A stretch of DNA of 64,000 nucleotides, from contig CM043966.1 in the NCBI GenBank assembly GCA_014529385.2, forward strand, positions 99,742,087 through 99,806,086, written 5' to 3'. The notes beneath the pieces are model-generated. The model had not been told where the DNA came from, searched no databases, and was given only the letters and a program-made list of their open reading frames with translations. Position 1 is the stretch's first letter; each line of letters begins with the position of its first letter. This DNA is from Adiantum capillus-veneris. Its lineage: Eukaryota > Streptophyta > Polypodiopsida > Polypodiales > Pteridaceae. This document shows, piece by piece, positions 1 through 10,833 of this stretch. The translations under genes and the position numbers were made by a program.

Positions 1-1389
1 AGGCCATTGCGACATAAGGTCATGGAAGAGAGTCATGTCCCACCGTATGCAGGGCATCGTGGCATTGATGCAACAGTTAAAGCGGTAGAGACGTTCTTCT
101 ATTGGCCTACCTTGAGGAGAGATGTGGATGCCTTTGTGCGAGCATGCATAGTTTGCCAAAAGGTCAAGTTTGACAGGCAAAAGGCACCAGGGTTGTTACA
201 ACCACTGCCGATTCCGGATAAGCCATGGGAAAGCATTGCTATGGACTTTATCTTTGATCTTCCAAGGACGCCAACAGGGAATGATGGTATATGGACCATT
301 ATCTGCAGGTTCAGCAAGCAAGCCCATTTTATCCCTGTCAGGAAGAAGATAAAATCTGATCAGATTGCACGCTTGTTCATGTACAATGTGTTTAAGTACC
401 ATGGTATGCCACAATCGATTATCAGTGATCGTGATCCTCGCATGACCAGTTTGTTCTGGAGAGGATTGTTTGAGAACATGAGTACTACGCTCAAGTTCTT
501 GTCTTCGTTTCATCCACAAACTGATGGACAGTCAGAAGAGGCCAATTCTACTGTCTTAGATCTGCTGAAATGCTATGTGTCAGATAATAAGGGCAAGTGG
601 GAACAGTATTTGCCTATGCTTGAGTATGCGTACAATAATACGATGCATTCGTCTACTGGCAAAGCACCTTTTGAAATTGTTGAAGGCGGCAAAAAGGTTC
701 CTCCCATTTTGCATACAAAGGACAAGATCTTTGAGGCAGATCGATATGTTGAGAACATGGATGAGATGTATAAGAAGATTAAAGTTGCCTTGGAGAAGAC
801 TCAGGCAAAACAGAAAAAGGCTGCTGATCGTCACCGTCGTGAATTGCTACTATCACCTGGTGATTGGGTTCTCTTAAGGTTCGAAAAGGCAAGATTAAAG
901 AAGATGAAGGGCAAGGAACGGCTGTTTCCTAAGCTCAGCATGCGTTACTATGGGCCTTTTCAAGTGCTTGACAAGATCAGCGATGTGGCTTACAGGCTGA
1001 AATTGCCTCATGCATGGAAGATTCATAATGCGTTTCACGTGAGTCTTCTAAGACCCTTCGTGGGTGATGTGCCAGAAGATATGCCAGTTGAGGATCAGCC
1101 CGAAGTTGAGGAACTTGATGAGATCTTGGTACCTGAGCAAGTTTTGGCACATAAGGACAGAAAAGTTAAAGGACAAGTTGCAAGACGTTATTTGGTGAAG
1201 TTCAAGAACTATCCGCCTATGGATGCAAAGTGGATGGAAGAGCATGAACTGTCAGAGTCACCAAATGTATTGCAGCTTTACCTTGAAGCCTTTGGGTTAC
1301 AGCCTACTTATGCCCCAACCCAACGTGTGCAAAGGAGGGGTAATGATAGAGCTAGTACATCAAATGTACATATGAATTCAGTGCCATAG
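1..1389 (+). CDS. Ty3/gypsy chromovirus integrase with C-terminal chromodomain (3' end of pol, 5'-truncated by window)
   Basis: This is the C-terminal part of a gypsy polyprotein; the frame is open from the window edge, so the methionine at base 7 is not a true start. Counting from it, the zinc-binding HHCC motif is H10, H17, C47, C50. The catalytic triad is D80 (MDFIFD), D141 (SDRD) and E177 (GQSEE), the DD35E spacing expected of an active retroviral-type integrase. A tyrosine/proline-rich GPF-like module follows (YYGPFQVL near residue 317). Residues about 370-430 (RRYLVKFKNYP, then KWMEEHEL) match the chromodomain that steers chromoviruses to heterochromatin. No stops or frameshifts are visible in 460 codons. 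The stop is followed by about 160 bp, a polypurine tract and an LTR in the same orientation. Reverse transcriptase and RNase H lie off the left edge. Confidence 0.93.
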   Translation, partial: RPLRHKVMEESHVPPYAGHRGIDATVKAVETFFYWPTLRRDVDAFVRACIVCQKVKFDRQKAPGLLQPLPIPDKPWESIAMDFIFDLPRTPTGNDGIWTIICRFSKQAHFIPVRKKIKSDQIARLFMYNVFKYHGMPQSIISDRDPRMTSLFWRGLFENMSTTLKFLSSFHPQTDGQSEEANSTVLDLLKCYVSDNKGKWEQYLPMLEYAYNNTMHSSTGKAPFEIVEGGKKVPPILHTKDKIFEADRYVENMDEMYKKIKVALEKTQAKQKKAADRHRRELLLSPGDWVLLRFEKARLKKMKGKERLFPKLSMRYYGPFQVLDKISDVAYRLKLPHAWKIHNAFHVSLLRPFVGDVPEDMPVEDQPEVEELDEILVPEQVLAHKDRKVKGQVARRYLVKFKNYPPMDAKWMEEHELSESPNVLQLYLEAFGLQPTYAPTQRVQRRGNDRASTSNVHMNSVP

Positions 1390-1547
1390 ATGGAAATGGC
1401 AAAAGTATGAAAGCCTCATTAAGTCATTTGTATCTATGTATGTTACGACCTTTTTTGCGGATACATGCGATGATAAAAGAGTGTTAATAGCACAAGATCA
1501 TCAGTGGCGTGTATTTATGGTATGCAATCGAGGACGTTTGCGATTTC

Positions 1548-1559
1548 AAGAGGGGGGTA
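1548..1559 (+). other. Polypurine tract of the chromovirus
   Basis: The purine-rich stretch AAGAGGGGGGTA lies immediately before the TG that opens the LTR. This is the position of the plus-strand primer of LTR retrotransposons. Confidence 0.75.
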
Positions 1560-3033
1560 TGTCACGAGGACGTGGCAGTTATTAACCATGTCACAGAGAT
1601 GTGGCAACTGCTAACCTTGGTTGTTGGTTTCTTTCCAATGGGGTTTATTTTATTTGTTTAAGACCCTCTTTTTGAAGTAGCAAACGGTCGGACATTGTAT
1701 GGCCAATGTGAACGGTAGATTCACCCGCAGACGGGAAGTGGTCGGCACTGGAATTCGTATGGTAAGAGGATGTCTAGGCTCAGAGCAAGATCATATAGGT
1801 CCCCCCGTCGCACTTAGCAAGTTGGTGGATACTAGGAAGTAAACTCAATTAAGGCGTAAAGTCAAGGTGGGACTACCAACAAAAAGTATCCGACAGTTGG
1901 GCCACATTGCACTTTTGGATGCGGTCCCAATGAGGATAGATGGTCAGAAGACCAGTGGGAGCCCAACGGAAGCATCTCGTAAAATTTAGGGAACTGCTAT
2001 TTTGGACCGTGAAATGTGTTCGCGTCATTACCTCCGGTATGACTAGGGGAACACTTTATAACTCTGCTGCGAAGTCAACTGACGCGTCGGTTGGGATATT
2101 TTTAAGCGGCGAACCCGAAACGGGAAAATGCTTGAAAATGCGCCAAGTGTCACATTTTCGTGAACTTTCCTCTTGCAGAAAAATGGACGCTGATTTTTAT
2201 GCTGGGAGAGGCCTCATTTGCAGTCTGTCACAGGTTAAGAGCTATGGAGTGCTTCCTTTCCCTCTCATGTACAGTGTGGTGCTAGGAGTGATGCCTTGCA
2301 CACTACACACTGCTCTCTCTCTCCCCTACGTGCAGTTATGTGATGCCCCACAAGAGGGCTACTCATTTGACTGATGTACAGTTGTGTGGGTTCATGCTTT
2401 TGTGCTGAGGCAAGAGCCTCCTTGAGCAGGAACAGGGGTAGCTAACTGCTACCCCAAAGCAGGCACTGTGAGGGTCATAACCTCACCGTACAGGTGCAAA
2501 ATCAGCGTTGTGTATGCGCTGTAAATTCACTGTTTTTCAGCCGTACGGACGCCAGGATCATTGGGAATCGTGCCCCACTGGCAAAGGATAGTTAGGGGAC
2601 TGTTTGGGGCTGAAAACAGGGCAAAAACCAGTAAATACAGCGTGCTGAATTTACTGTTTTTGGACAGGAATCAGAGGGTATACGACAGTGCAAGCGAGTT
2701 CCAGCAGGGGAATTGGTTTCGCGCAAGTTTTGGGGCTGTTATGCTGCCGAAATTTGGCCAAATCAAATGGTATCTAGGTGGATACACGTGAAGGATTCCC
2801 AGGACCTTACCTTGTAGTTTACCCTCCTAAAGAATAAAGAAATACCGAAAGGGGCGCCAATTTTGGGGCCTACAGGTTGTCGGCGTCTGCTCGGAGCATT
2901 CTAGCTTCCGAGCCGTGTGTGTTTAAGTGTTAACTCCCGTTACAGGTTCTCTTTGCAAAGTGCTCTGTGTGTGTGTATAAAGTAAAGAATTTCGGGTGAA
3001 AGCCAACGCCTACCGCCCCACGGGCCGGTTTCA
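1560..3033 (+). repeat. 3' LTR of the chromovirus (LTR family D)
   Basis: The LTR begins TGTCACGAGGACG after the polypurine tract and is taken to end at GGCCGGTTTCA. A diverged copy in reverse orientation at 16159-17702 shares the start (TGTCACCAGGAGG), a long middle section and the GGCCGGTT end, which sets the limits. An AATAAA-containing 27-bp motif at 2833-2859, probably near the polyadenylation region, is conserved in both copies and in the LTR at 24763. Open frames of about 140 codons in both D copies are treated as LTR sequence. The 3' flank AGAAG cannot be tested as a target duplication because the 5' LTR is outside the window. Confidence 0.8.
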
Positions 3034-3323
3034 AGAAGGGCTTGTCCAGCCTCCGCTTGTGCCTCTTTCCACTCATTGAGAGCGGACCGTGCAGTTAGCG
3101 GCCGGCCAATCAATGCGAAGTGGGAAAAAGCAACCTTAGTGTGAGCGCAAGGCCGCCAAGGGGTGTGCCCGCAGAAAAGAGCAAAACTCGGGTGAAGAGA
3201 AGATCCTTCTCAAACACAGATTGCAAGCAAAAGAAGACCCTCAAGAACCTCAAGACCCTCAAGAACCCAAGACCCGCAAGAACCAAAGTTCCTCATTAAC
3301 TTAAGTACCAAAGATCATAGTGC
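3034..3323 (+). other. Untranslated leader upstream of element A gag
   Basis: No gene is seen here. The stretch holds a short degenerate tandem repeat of CTCAAGACC/CAAGAACC units (about 3234-3290) just before the gag start. No primer-binding site matching initiator tRNA-Met is visible, so the 5' LTR of element A is either to the left of the chromovirus LTR or lost. Confidence 0.4.
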
Positions 3324-5037
3324 ATGGTCATCACCCGAAGCGGAATGGATACTTCACATACAGGTGATGAGCATGAGAGAGGCGACAAAGAATTTTTCCC
3401 ACCAGGAGATTTTTCCGACCCTCCCCCTTCTCCATCTACACCACGAGTTGTACCAAATCCTATGGAGGCGATGGTCAAGTCGATGTTGGACATGATGGCA
3501 CGACAAGAAGCGACTCGCATGGACGAAAAGAAAGAAAAGCAATACAACAAGAAGCGACTCGCATTACCTTAGAACGCGAGCGCGATGAACGAAAAGAAAG
3601 AAAAGCACAAAGAAAGGAGGAAGCCGAAGCCAGACGAGTGGCCCTGGAGGCCTATCGTGAGGTTCAAAGAGACCTAAGCACTCAAGAATTGGTTCGACAA
3701 GTTCTTGCCTCGAAGTCTGAACCAACCAAAGATGTTGGCAGTTCCTCAAGTGGCGCAAGCCGGGATGCCGACTCCAACAACCCAGTCACAGAGAAGTTGA
3801 CTTTCAGTAAGTATGATGGTAAGATGGATGCTACGATTATTCATTCTTGGTTGCATCAATTTAATGCATATTTTGCGACAACTAAGAAGACAGGGAATAG
3901 CAAGGTTTTGATGGCAGCTATGTACCTTGCCGGTGATGCCATCAACTAGTACCACGCATGGCAAGAGGCACAGTTAGCCGTGCACCTAGAGGAAGCCGAC
4001 AAACTCACGCCCCTTTCCTTTAATTGGGCTGATTTCCAAGACAAGCTCAAGGCGCGGTTATGCCACCTCAGTACCTCGCACAATTGAAGGACGATTGGCG
4101 CGCTCTCAAGCAAAATGGTATGCCAGTTATGTCTTTTTCTAATCGTGTTTTGCAACTAGGTACCCAATTATGCAAGTCGGATGATGAGCGCAAAGAGGCA
4201 TTCCTTTGTGGATTGGACGAGTATATCAAGTACGATGTCGAGGTGCTCGATCCAATCAATCTCAACAAGGCGGTAGTGATTGCTCTCGCACAAGAGGTGA
4301 AGCATAACAAGGGAAAGCCTAAGGAGAACAAGACTTCCACAAGTACCTCGCAGACTTCTCAGAACCCTCAGAACGGTAAGAATGGTAAGAACGGTAACTC
4401 TTCTAACCAATCTTCCAATAGTCTCTCAGAAAAGAATTCTTCCAATGAACCCAAGGGTAAGGCTAACACAATTGCTAAACCTAAGCTCACTCCAGATGGA
4501 AAGGTAGCACAAGGAATTCTAGGAAGATACATCACGCCGGAAGAGCAAAGCACTTATTCTAAGGAAGGTCGTTGTTTTCATTGTCACTTTAAAGGTCACA
4601 TAAAAAGAACATGTCCTAAGCTTGACTCTAATGAATCTAAAGAATCCACAGAACCCACTTCCTCTGGCAATGCAATCAATGACAACACGAGTGTGTCCCA
4701 ACTTTCTCCTGACCCTCACATTGATGAGTCTCTCATTAAATGTTATGGTCATATGATGGGGCAGCGTTTTGTCATATTGTTTGACCCAGGCAGTATGCAT
4801 GATGTGATCAATCCCTCTCTTGTTGAGAGAGCCCACCTAGAGGTTAGTCAGAAATCTCCTCTCGAGGTCTCTGGCTTTGCTCCCGGTATGGACTCTCTCA
4901 TCATGAAAGAGTGCCTTGATGTGTTTACAATTCAACAAGCTGCTTTCCGTAGAAAATTCTTTGTCTCTTCTCTCTCAGGATGTGATATGATTTTGGGCAT
5001 TCGATGGTTTCGTGAGCATAACCCTCTCATTGATTGA
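3324..5037 (+). pseudogene. Element A gag-protease (broken Ty3/gypsy-type gag with zinc knuckle and aspartic protease)
   Basis: The gag starts at 3324 (MVITRSG) and is interrupted by a frameshift near 3572, an in-frame TAG at 3947 and another frameshift near 4060; the frame is then open to 5037. The capsid-like part includes the stretch around 3800-4260, followed by an Asn/Ser/Lys-rich linker. A CX2CX4HX4C zinc knuckle (CFHCHFKGH, then C) lies at about 4573-4614. Downstream is a retropepsin-like stretch FDPGS at about 4780-4800, in which DPGS replaces the usual DSG/DTG, and then CDMILGIRWF. Gag packages element RNA and the protease would cleave the polyprotein. No reverse transcriptase follows: the element goes directly into non-pol sequence, so it was probably non-autonomous. 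Confidence 0.8.
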
Positions 5038-5941
5038 GCGAAAAATACGTTCACTTTCAATGCCAAAAGTGACTCTCCCATTGTCATTCATGGAGAGCAA
5101 GTTGTTCATTCTCCCTCTCTCATTGCTAATGTGCAAGCAAAGATTGAACGGATTCAGGAGAAGGAGACTCTCTCAGTCTCTTCTTCTCCAAAGCATGACA
5201 CACGAGATTTGCATGATGATACGCATGATGATTTGAATGCTAATGATGAGCATGATGATTTACATGATCAGGATGTGATTTCTCACAAGCATGATGAGTT
5301 GCATGAAGATGACGTGATTGTTCACAAGGATGATGAGTTAGTTGATGCTTTTTCTAGCGAAGCTAACCTTGTTGCAGATTCGATCAAACACGACGAACCG
5401 ATCTTGGCTCTCGAGCCTAGGTCCAAAGAACCCTTACAAGAAGTATTGTGTTCGAATGATTCGTCAACACGCATTGTTCGAGTGTTTCATTCGTGATCGT
5501 TTCTTGTATTTTAGTCAGCGTCTTTATGTGATCCATTTTCCTAGGCATGACATTGTACGTTGAGCACATTTCCCTCATGAATGAGCACGAATGTATGCGG
5601 ATTTGTTCAAGAAAAGCTGAAAAGTATGCATTCAAGGAAGTCACAATCCATGTCTCTTCCTTGGCACGACACAATTGTAGAAAGAGCACATGAAAGTATG
5701 AGCACAAAGCATGGGCATTTCCGTTGTGAATTGCCACAGTTGATTGCTTTAGATCAGAAGAGAAAGATTCGATCTCATTGTTTGCGTGTGTGTGGTGAAC
5801 GGTTTGACACTCCGTCTCTTTGTTCATCTACATTTCATGCATAGTCTATTAGGACGACAGGATTTTTTCCACTCACTTAACATGGAATAGGTATGTTCAT
5901 GGTTTTGTGTTGGAAATGGTTTCAGGAATTTTCAACCATGG
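5038..5941 (+). other. Element A internal region downstream of protease (no reverse transcriptase; His/Asp-rich reading frame)
   Basis: One frame at 5131-5496 reads as a His/Asp-rich peptide from repeated CATGATGA-type units (5200-5340). The segment 5341-5941 matches 21756 onward at high identity. Homology of this second copy continues from 5941 straight into 20403, which shows that 5942-20402 is a later insertion. No reverse transcriptase, RNase H or integrase motif is seen. Confidence 0.65.
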
Positions 5942-6024
5942 TGTAACTATGTCAAACTTTGTAAATAATTAATGTATTTACGAGAAAACGAGCACCTCAG
6001 GGAGACCCTAGCAAAAAATAGCCA

Positions 6025-6034
6025 AAGACCTTAG
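6025..6034. repeat. LINE target-site duplication, left copy
   Basis: AAGACCTTAG at 6025-6034 is identical to 13212-13221. In the sister LTR (about 19047-19057) the related site occurs once and runs straight on into TGATTGGGAAA. Confidence 0.88.
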
Positions 6035-6603
6035 TTTTTTGTTTTCGGAGTCGGGCGGGGCAAGCCCGGCCGCTCCCCTTATTCACCATAAAAGTGAACA
6101 AGAAGAACGACCAGGACTATGCCCCGAGAAACCGAAGGCAGACGCTTTTGTCACTAGTTTCCTCTGGACTCGAGAGGCCAGAATTATCTACACTCTTAGG
6201 GCGATGACTTTTCCCTTGAGAGACCCATTTCGGTGGGCGTGACAGCGACCAAGTACCTCTGTTCAGAGGCCCAAGTACTGCGGGACTTGCTTTGGTCTTC
6301 CCTTTGGAGTTGCCTCCTCTAGGTAACTTATCACTCACCTCACTAAACTGCCTTTGAAACCCGACGGTTTTCCCCTAGGAAATGCCATATCCGGTTGGAA
6401 GGGCGTCGGCTCACAGGTGGCGTCCGCTGAGGCTGGTAATGTCTCCCATTATGCATTTCCCAACCTCTTTTAGGTGAAGTTGACCCCCCCGGGGGGGAAT
6501 GGCACTTGGGTGCTCTCGTAGCTCATCTGGCTTCGCTTGGGGAGAATTACGTCATTTCCTTCGGAAGGGATCGGATTCAACTAACGGCATAGGAAGGGGA
6601 GCA

Positions 6604-9600
6604 TTATCTCCCCATCCGCCTATGCAGAGCACCTAAATACCGGGGTACAACTTCACCGAGGAACTTCGCCACACGCACGTGCCCTGCAGTTCCGTCCCTC
6701 GAGTGCGGATCACGGCGTACCCAGAAGGGCAGCCGCTTCCCGCGAGCCTCCCCACCAAGGAGGATAACGATCCTTTCTTCAGGGTCCAACGAAGGGTCGA
6801 GAGCGTTGAAGGCGGAGTTGAATTGGTCTAGCCACCTCCCCCTAGAATCATCTGCCGCCAGACACCTCACCAGCAAATGCGAAAGCGAACGACCCTCTAA
6901 CTGGGAGCACAGCGGGCAAATGCTGTGTCCGCGCATATAACTATCAGCCAGTTTGAGCCCACCTACTCTCGCGAGAGCCAGCATTCTCTCCTCCTTCCTA
7001 GTGACTACTGCGCTCCTATTGAGCTGTAGCAGGTATCCACGTGTTTGTTCATAACCGGCCTCCTTATAGGGCTCCAACGCCAAGCACGAATGCCTCTTGT
7101 CCCACTTGTCCCATGCGTGGTAGCGTACTAAGCTGAAGTCAGCCGCTGGGATATATTTATTCATCTAATTCTCGGTTCTTGTCGTCCAAGTCCACTTCTT
7201 GAACGGTTGGTTCTTAGGCTTCTTGTTTACCAAGGAGCCTATCCAAGTAGATGAAACCGAGCGGTACTTGTCAAAAGCCCGTGCTCGTTGTCCCCCACAA
7301 AAGGCAGGTACGGGTGGTATGTTAAACTCGTGATGGAGAGTTGCCGTCCCTACAGAGGTTGACCTTGCTCCCTTTCCGAGTAACATTCGCATCCCGGTGG
7401 CGACGAGGCGCTGCAGAGAGTGAAGGACACGGTGATCGTGGGCCCCCATAATTTCCGCGCCATAACAAATCACTGGATACACGCACGCCTTAAAAACAGT
7501 CAGTCGAGACCAGAAAGGGATGGCTCAGTTCGCCAGTAGGTGTTGACATGCGAAGAGACTTTTCCTTCCCTTGTCCGCTCGCTCTTTAACGATACGTTCA
7601 ATGGAAAAGGTCGAGTCAACGTCGATGCCAAGGTATTTGTACGTCTCACCTACTTCAACCATCTCACCACCCAAAGTAAAGATCCTCATAGAGAGATCTT
7701 GCAGGTCGCCGTGGAACACCGTGACCATGCATTTGTCAATTCCAAAGGTCATGCCCCAGGTCTTTGCCCATTCACTTACCTTGTCAAGGCTCGTCTGTAG
7801 GCTTTCAGGAGAGTCAGCAAGTAGAACCGGGTCGTCGGCAAAAAGGAGTCCTTTTATTCTCTTGAGGAGGTTAGGTACTTCCAGGCCCCATGTTTCCCCA
7901 TCTGCGTCTAAAATATCATTGATGTATATATTGAATAGACAGGGCGATCCCAGGCATCCTTGGCGGACTCCCCGCTGCACCGGAATCGAATCCGACAGTT
8001 GATCCATATGTCAAACTTTAACAGAGGTGGACCTGTAGAGCGCTTGGAAGAATCTAAGTGCTCGACCTTGCAGGCCAACCGCAGCGAGCTTTAGGAACAA
8101 CGCCTCGTGCGGTACTATGTCGTATGCCTTCTTGAAATCAATGTAGGCCGCATAAGTTGGTTTCCCATCCTTGTGACGGAGTTTCACGATCTCTTTCAGA
8201 CAAGCGACTTGCCCTATGCATTCCTCATTAGCACGGAAGCCTGCTTGGCCAGGATTGAAGAAATTCCTCTTTTCAAGCAGCTTAGTGATCCGCCTAATCA
8301 CGACCGTAGTGAGGACTTTTATGGCAACGGAGATTAACGCGATCCCGAGGTAGTTATCAGTGTTGGTCAAATTGCCCTTCTCGGGGATTGACACAATCAC
8401 TGCATCGCTAGCGCCGGCCGGGATGTCTCCGGTATCATAAATGCCCTCAATCATGTGCAAGTTAGCCTTGCCCATCTCCGATCGCGGCTTACGCGGATCC
8501 GACCTAAGCCCCTTATCTTTCACAAGCAACTTAAAGAACTCGGGTGGTAACCCGTCACCTCCAGCTGCCTTGTGTCTCTTCAACCGCCGACAGGCCTCCC
8601 GCACTTCGTACCAGTTCAACGGGTCACATACTTCAGGCATACCAGGCCAAATGCGCACGTGTTTGTCATACCAAGCAAGAGGATCCTTGCTGGTACCGTC
8701 CGTATCGACGAAGATCCTGGAGTAGTGGCCCTCCCATACTTGTAATTGCCTCTCTGGTTCCATTACTAGCTCCCCATTTGCGTTCAAAGGTTGATTGGCA
8801 ATAGTTCCTTGCCCCTTCCCAACAATTTTCTTGAGGTGGGTGAAGAATTTCTTCATTTGACCCTCCCTCAGGAGCTCATTCCCTTTTTCCACGAAGCACT
8901 CGAAGGATCTTCGGTTACTGTCACGGACAGCGGCCTTCGCACGAAGTGCTATTGCCTTGTACTCCCTAATCGCCTGTTGGCCAGCCCTAGAGCTCGAACT
9001 TTTGGTTCTCACCCTATTCCAGGCTTTCCGGCGCGCATTAATGAGTCTCTAAGCCCGAGGTTCGAGTCGACAACCTGACCTTGGCCTCGGCGGGGGCTTC
9101 GTAGAAAGAGCTCCTGCCTCTTTGGCAATGGATGTAGCAACGCAAACAAACTTGTCATAGCACTGTTGGGTCGCACGTCCATCCTCATGCTCGAGGTGCA
9201 GCAGAGTATTCCACCGATTGTCATCGAGGAATAGTCTGCAATTCACCTCCATCTTGCATGCATCCAATTTGGGTACGGACGCCAAAGTAGCTTTGGCTGC
9301 TACTCCCGAATCCACAGAGTGTAGGTGGCACACTAATGGCCAGTGGTCTGACAAATCTATCCCCCTCTGTACTGTGTTGTTGAGAAGTTGTCTCGCGGCG
9401 GACTCATTCACGATGAAGTGATCGATGTCCGACTTTCCCTTCCCCCCCCCCCCCCCCCCCCGCATCTCAGTAGCCACTTATTCAGCGCCCCCGTCTTCAT
9501 GTTGAAGTCACCTCCAACAATTACCGGTAGGTTTTTGTTCGAGATGACTCCCAACGTTCGTGCGAGGGTCCTCAAAGCGACTGTCCTGGCTTCGCCCAAC

Positions 9601-10561
9601 TGGCGCTGCCGAATGTACACATTGCCATGAATCCAAGCCCCTGAACCTTTGGGAAAAAATTGTATGAAAATTTGATTCGGGGAAGTGAAGTTGAGCTCAA
9701 AGGGCCTGAGCTCAACCGCGACCAAAGACGCCATTCCACGTTCTCCTGGTTTTGCAGTGCTTAGGGCATTAAAGACCGAATGGCCGGGGAGTCTAAGAGG
9801 CCAACATCCTTGGACATTCGGGTCTCTTGCACCCCGACAATGTTCCATTTACCGGTTCCCATCAACGACCCAAGTTCGCTCCTTTTGTTTCTGAGCCCGT
9901 TAACGTTGAAGGTGGTTACCTTAACGTGGTTGACGGACTGCTCCCCGGTGGCGGAGGTGGAACCTAGTCTACGGGCCCGGTCTCGGTAAGGTCTCGACAT
10001 CCTGCTCCTCCATCTGCTGAAGCGCTGTTCTGCAACTAGCTTACCTACAAGCGCTTCAGCTGCACTAAGAGAGTGGGTATAGAGATCAAAGCGTATATTC
10101 CTATGGCTTATGCTGGTTACTTTGCTAACTTTGATCACACTAGCTCCCACTCTCGCAACATCTAACTGCTTCCAAAAGCTACGGACACTATGATTGTCCG
10201 CTCCCCAAACACACATTAGACCAAATTCACCAAAGGTTACTCCGCGTTTCAACGTTGCCAGTGTCAGACATGTCATGCACACTCTTTCCGTTCGTTTGAA
10301 GTCACTGGCATGGGCCTCGCGGGGTGGTCTATCCACCCCAAGCGTGGGGGGTCCAATCCCCCCACTTGAAGCCCTGGTAAGATCCCCCACCCCGCGCAGT
10401 GACTCGTTCCCCCTGCTTGAGGTGCTTCGCAAGGTAAAATCCCCCACCCCATGCTGTGACTCGTTCCCCCTGTTTGGAGCGCTTCGCAAGGTAAATTCCC
10501 CCACCTCATGCAGTGACTCGTTCCCCCTGCTTGAGGTGTTTCGCAAGGTAGGAGCTGACAC
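6604..10561 (-). pseudogene. LINE ORF: endonuclease, reverse transcriptase and zinc-finger domain (broken)
   Basis: Read right to left, 10561-9761 has repeats, a basic N-terminal region and the endonuclease start (FNVNGLRNK, then QETRM). Segment 9848-9408 continues it (GGDFNM), and 9477-9049 carries DIDHFIV and the LSDHWP catalytic motif. Segment 9012-8011 has the RT fingers and palm (AAYIDFKKAYD) and ends at a single in-frame stop; 8007-7525 resumes with QGCLGSPCLFN and FADD. Segments 7482-7165 and 7164-6604 form the C-terminus with CPLC, then H and C (about 6870-6930). The product would nick DNA and copy its own RNA at the nick. A run of about 20 C residues (about 9440-9460) sits inside the endonuclease and shifts the frame. 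At least five lesions mean it cannot make a full protein. Confidence 0.88.
10380..10550 (-). repeat. 57-bp tandem repeat (three copies) in the LINE reading frame
   Basis: GTGACTCGTTCCCCCTG recurs at 10399, 10456 and 10513, a period of 57 bp, or 19 codons. The repeats are in frame on the minus strand and encode a RGNES-containing 19-residue unit upstream of the endonuclease. Confidence 0.85.
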
Positions 10562-10833
10562 ACCTGATTGCTCCCGGGGTTCGTGCCTCCCGGGTATCCT
10601 ACCTGTTGGCCCTTGAGGTTCGTTCCTCTCATTAGGCCTTGTCCGGCGTTGTTGTTGGAGTTCGTTTCTTCCAGTAGGCGCGTTGTCGGGGGATATGTGT
10701 TCGCTACGTGAGCCGAGCAGGCGCCGGGCCTCTGGCTGTGGGAGGTGTGAAAGAGAGAGTAGAAGAACAATAGATGCAACTGAATCTCAAAATCACCGTA
10801 ATCATCAGTTAATTGATTAACACTTGAGTACAA

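Noticed and set aside
1940-2374. A 144-codon ORF similar to a 139-codon ORF at 17359-16940, possibly a conserved LTR-encoded protein
   Set aside because: Both lie within homologous LTR copies, so similarity follows from shared DNA. They need stop-free frames only by chance and diverge after the first two thirds. No domain is recognisable.
1560-3323. Reading 1560-3033 as the 5' LTR of element A
   Set aside because: No primer-binding site follows it, and element A's own 3' LTR (20658-21755) belongs to a different family. It fits the integrase-chromodomain element on its left.
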